DNA from: Pteria penguin
Lineage: Eukaryota > Mollusca > Bivalvia > Pterioida > Pteriidae
Assembly: GCA_035048485.1 (NCBI GenBank)
Contig: CM068583.1
Location: forward strand, 26,284,841 to 26,348,840
Length of the DNA: 64,000 nt
Reading direction: 5' to 3'
The stretch's first letter is position 1, and each line of letters starts with the position of its first letter. Made by a program: the position numbers and the translations under genes. The notes beneath the pieces are model-generated. The model made no database searches, had not been told where the DNA came from, and saw nothing but the letters and a program-made list of their open reading frames with translations. Shown here piece after piece: positions 30,901 to 36,900 of the stretch.

Positions 30901-33900
30901 GCACACTGAAAAATCTTTCCATTGACATTTGTCAGTTAGGACACTGGAAGATCTTTCCACTGACCTTTGTCAGCTAGTACACTGACAGATCCTTTGAATG
31001 CCATTTGTCAGTTAGTACAGTGGCAGATCTTTCCACTGACCTTTGTCAGCTAATACACTGGCAAATCTTCACACTGACCTTTGTCAGATAATATATTAGC
31101 AGATTTTTCCATTGACCTTTGTCAGCTAGTACAGTGACAGTTCTTTCAACTAAACTTTGTAAGACAGTACACTCACAGTTCTTTCCACTAACTTTTGTCA
31201 GCTAGTACACTGACAGATCTTCCCACTAACCTCTGTCAGCTAATACATTGGCAGATCTTTCCATTGACCCCTGTCAGCTAGTATACTGGCAGATCTGTCC
31301 AATGACCTTTGTTAGCCAGTACACTGGCAGTTCTTTTCATTGACCTTTGCCAGCTGGTACAATGGTGGAATTTTCCTACGGGCCTTTGTCAGCTTGTACA
31401 CTGGCAGATCTTCCAACTCACATTTGTCAGCTAGTACCCTGGCATATTTTTCCACTGACCTTTGCCAGCTTCTACACAGATCATCCAACTGACCTTTGTC
31501 ACCTAGTAAGGTACACTGGAAGATCTCTCCACTGACCTTTGTCAGTTACTATACTGGCGGATCTTCTCACTGACCTTTATCATAATGCAATGGCAGATCT
31601 TTCAACTGACCTTTGTAAGCTGGTACATCATCAGATCTTCCCATATACGTTTGTCAGGTACACTGAGAAACCTTACCATAAACCTTCATCAGGTATACTG
31701 GCCAATTGGCTTGACCATGAATTATTGTCATACACAATTTTTCCTTCATTCTCTAAATGTCCAAATATTTTGAGGTAAAGGGTAGAGACAAAGTCATCCA
31801 ACTTATCTTGTGTAAAAGAAGAAATTCAGTTTTCTAAAGTTTTCTTCTCTGTCTTTAAAGAAGTCTGAGCGGCACTTGTGGCCTATATATGTATTCCTTT
31901 TTGCCCTTTTGTTTTCAGCATATGGGACTACTCTGACTAGTAAAATGAAGATTGAAACTTTGTATCTAATTGAAAAGAATATGCAAGATCATATCTATTG
32001 ATTGACCGTTTTGACTCATGTTTTTATACACACCATTCTTTTGTTCTCCAGTGGGGCAGAAAATCTGCCCAAATTTAGAAACAATAGATTTGTTGGTCAA
32101 TAAAATCCAAAACATGAATGGAATGAGTATCTGCGATATTGCGTATTATTGAGATGAATTGTCTATCTACTGATCAAGTTTCTTCAGTGGTACGCAATAT
32201 ACAAAAATATAACTAATCTCAATCTAGTTGTGGTGCAGTGAGACATATAACCATCACAAAAGTATTGACCTGTTTGGTGATTTCATTCATTCACCATGAG
32301 TTTATTGATATTACAATGAGACTTTCATGGCAAATCACTCCCTGTATTTGTAATCTAGATTTCCATCTATGTGAAAAAAGCAAATAATGATTGATTTCAG
32401 TTAACAAACTGAGAAATCAATAGAAAAGTTCTCCTTTCTGTTTAAAATACTGTTCTATATACCAACTTTACATTAACAAAGGCAAACAATAAATAGGAAA
32501 TAGGCTTGAAGGAAGAGCATATTGGAAACTTTAATACATAGCATTTAAATGCCAAGTCTCTCCATATATCATACTGGTCAAATTTTAAATCCCCAACAAC
32601 TATGTAAACTTAGGGTAAACAATTCATAGCAGTTCTCGTTTCCTTAAGTTCTTGTCTCTTATCTAGATTAAATATCATTCCTATCGATTAAAATTGCTGT
32701 GTTTGGACAGACTACCTTTAAACTTATACACGCTCTCTCTGGTTTTCCATATTCCCAGGTTTACCTAGCATGGTGGCATAATTAATCTATACCCACTACC
32801 ACATGCACTTGTAAGGAAGACATGATAAGCCATTCCATTATTTATATATTGGCTTAATTTCTTTAATAAAAATTTAATCACATGTACTTGTAAATGATTC
32901 ATTTTTGTTGGGAAGGAGGGGGAGTGATGTAAATGAACCATGGCAAAATACCAGAGCTTATTAAGGTATTAAACATATTTCTAAAATGGCTTTTTACAAT
33001 AGAAATATCAACAGTAGTATATCTTTGATAAATTAGGTTAATATATTTCATTTCATGTATGTCTGATCTATATCAGACAATAAAATACATATCTACAATA
33101 ATCTGAAAGGTCAAATTTGTTGTTTTTGAACACAACTTTGGAACAATCTCATTAATATACATGTATGTATCATATTTGGACTCATGTAAACGTTGTTCAA
33201 TTAATAATTACCTGTATAATTTGTCCATAGAGGACCTTTTTCCCTTGCTGTCTTTTTTGTTCCAGTGCATTGTCGTCATTTTCCGACTCTGCTGCGATCT
33301 ATAAATTGAATTTATGAAAAACTAATAATTGGGCATTGGTAATTTTGTTATATGTCTAAATTTTACACTTTTGAAAATACATACATGTAAGTGTGTTCTG
33401 TCATTGTATATCACAAATACTGTTTTACAATCAGGGTTTAAACCAAAGCAGACATTTGAAGGCAAAAATGAGTGCAACACAAATTATGCTATTGAAAGTT
33501 TAACTTTTATGAAACGACTGGTACACAGTACCTTGATAGAGTATCTGAAAGAACAGTTATAGTTCTTCAAAGGGATTTACCTATAGCATGTAGCTTTAAC
33601 TTTATTATTATTTGTCAAATTGTTGAATTTGTTTTTGTTTGGTATCAACACCCAAGCTCTTGAAATTTTCCACTAAAATTGCCGCAGTATATGGGCACAA
33701 TATTAAGGGTAACCTAAATGTATGTTAACACCACAGTACAGGTAGCGATGCACTCAGAGACCTCTATTCAGCATCATCGCATGAAATTGGTGAAAGGAAA
33801 CCCTTATTTAATGCTACAGTACGTTACTATTGGTATGAAACTTTACTTAATAACCTCCATTCAGCTTTAGCACATGGAATCAGGAAATCCACTATTTAAT

Positions 33901-36900
33901 AGCAGGACAATATGGGTATAAGACATCTTCTTTTACGCTCAGTATATATAAGGAAAACTTTATTCAAAACTTTGCTCATGTCATAACCACAATAAGGACA
34001 TAATAAGGGTACAGGAACAACCTTATTTAACATCACAATAACAAAAGAATGGGACCTTTATCTATCACTTCAATATCAGTGGGAAACCAGTGTTAACACT
34101 ACAGTATGGTGTAGGAATATTGGTGTTTCACAATACAGTAGCAATGTAAGCAAACCTTTATCTAACACCACAGTCTGGGTTTTGGAGACCTTTATTATAT
34201 ACTGTAATATGAATGTAGGTTAAACCTATAGGTTCAATAAGGGCAAAAGGGGAAACATTTATAGCAACTAGTGTAGGGAAATCTTGATTTACTGGTAACA
34301 CAATTGTAAAGGTGTTGAGAAATCAATGTAATTTCTTAACATTCTGGTTAGAATATACGCATAATATATGTATTTGTCTTACACCATAGTATAGATCTGC
34401 TAATAGTGTTACCTTTTATGAACAAAAAGAAACAGGCCTCTATAGCCTATTTCAGAATTTCTCATTTTCTATCCCCTGGAAAAAACCTTCTGTGATCCAA
34501 CTATAAATATTTTAATAAATGAGTAAGCACTACTGCTGATGTTAAGGACTGTGGGAAGAAATCCTCTCAAGCCTCCAAGAAACCGGATATATCTCATCAA
34601 GTAATGATGAGGGAATTCTTGTTGACATATATAGCAGGGCCTTCTTGACTGATGTAAATTGGTTTTTGAGGCAGATATTGTCTTAGAGAAAATCTATATC
34701 TAATGAACGCCATATCAGATTAATTATGCATACAGCACTTTCAGTGGCATGCATACAACATTTTCAGTGGTATGGGCTTCTATAGAGAAGTTAAGTCATC
34801 GGTTAAAAAAAGCAGCCAATATAACATCTAAAGAAGATAATAAATCTAACATTAGAGAAAACAATGGCAGTAATGCCAACAAAAGGGACAATATGGGTAG
34901 CTATTACAAAACAGGGGATCTTATATATTCAAGGCCAAAAGGCAATACATTGTACATAGTGCAGCTATTTCAGTATAAAGATAGCACTGGCAGTACATTA
35001 ACCATACATGTATGGGGAAAATATGCTAGTTAATCTGAAGAGATACCATGGCATAGGATTAAAAATAAGAAATAAAGTACAAAGCGAAAGACCACTAGAC
35101 AATCTGCTTTATGGGTAACAACTGACAGACAGTTAACAAAGGGAAACTTAAGGAAAAGCAGATACAGAAGAAACCTTTAGACCTTTAGTAACTACAGTGT
35201 TCTCCAGTTTGAAAAAAAAAATGCTTATGAATGGATATATATCTACTTAAGGTTCATTTACCCTAATTAAAATTTTATGTACCAGAAGTAACAACGTCAA
35301 AATAATAACCAATTTTTAACAAAGATGAAAAGATTTATATATGTCCATTCACTGTTTTACTGATTTAAATTCAAACATTTTCTGAATTTTTTTCTGGGGT
35401 TCTCACTTTCAAACAGATATCTCCTTTTGTATTGTATGTGAAACTTGAGGATTTGCTTACAAATAGGTGTCTTTTTTTATTATTATTACTTCTCTGACCT
35501 CAAGTTTTACTTACCACAGGTAATGGGTGAAAGAATTTGTAAAATACTGATCTACACACTTAAAGAGAAAGCTGAAATAGTCAATCTACCTAGAGCAATT
35601 AATACTGAACAGAGAAACAAAGCATAGAACTAAAATACTTCTTATACTGGTATGCTCCTGATATAGGACTGACAATTTATGAAAAGTTTTATATCATTCT
35701 CTATACAATCTGTAAAGTGAAACCACTGACAGTAAATCCAGTATAAATATTTATCAAGTTCATTGTAAACTTGTAAAAGCGAATGTCAAGATACCCACAT
35801 TGAAAAGAGTATAAAATATTAAACATTCATGAATGAATGAGCCATGGGATAAACAGTGCATTGAGGATATTGATATAAAACAATACAGAGCAATAAACAA
35901 TAAGTGTATTGTCTGCATGAAATTGGTTATAAATAATGGTATGTGTCTTTATTTCACAAAAACATGGAAATCATAAACAAAGGGATACAAATGTATAATT
36001 CTGTAGATATCTTTATTTGATGATTTCACCTAAATTTAATAATCAGAATGTTAACTGACCTTTTCATGTATTTTATTGCAGAAAATTGCAAACTGAATTA
36101 GGATTAATTTTCAATTTGTTACTCTGCAGACATGATTGCACATATGTCTGGCAGAATGGGATGATAAATAGTGAAGGTACCTATGTACCCACCTGTGAAC
36201 CATAATTCAAAAACACATGCATGCTTGAATTCAATTTCACCTTTTTGTGTAAAATGACAATTTTCTACATTTATTCTTACCATATCCATGATTACAATTC
36301 TCCTTAATTGAGCATTAAATTTGTGTCCTTGAAATATTAACCTCTATTGATCTATACATGGAAAATTGGAAAATCACTGCTGACTGACTTTAATTGGGCA
36401 CACATGAACAAAACGTAAACAGGGTAATTATTTTTGGTACAAATGTAAATATGTATATTTTTTCTCTACTTGGCTTACATACAGTAACACACAGAAATTT
36501 AGGCCTATAGAATTTACCCAATCACAGCAGTTTTTTACTGTCTCACCTTAAAGATAGAACAAGGATAAACCACGGGTGGGATTCGAACCCCAGACCTCTC
36601 AGCCATGCCCCAAACACCTAACTGAGTGAGCATAGTTGGTTCACCTAAGTCAACTGTAGCAAAACTTATTCTACACAATAGAATGCAGAAGTCTCAAAAG
36701 AGTATCAGGAACACTAGCTTAGCACATTCCAGTTTTGTTGAGTATGAAAAAAAGATTAGGACCATGAGAAATAAATTTGTGAGAAAAATATGCGAAATTT
36801 TTCCATGTTCCCTTTTCTTTTTAAAGCTAGGAGTGTTTTTACTCTTTACAAATTGATAAAAGGAGTGACACTACATAACATGGATTTTTATTCACTAATC

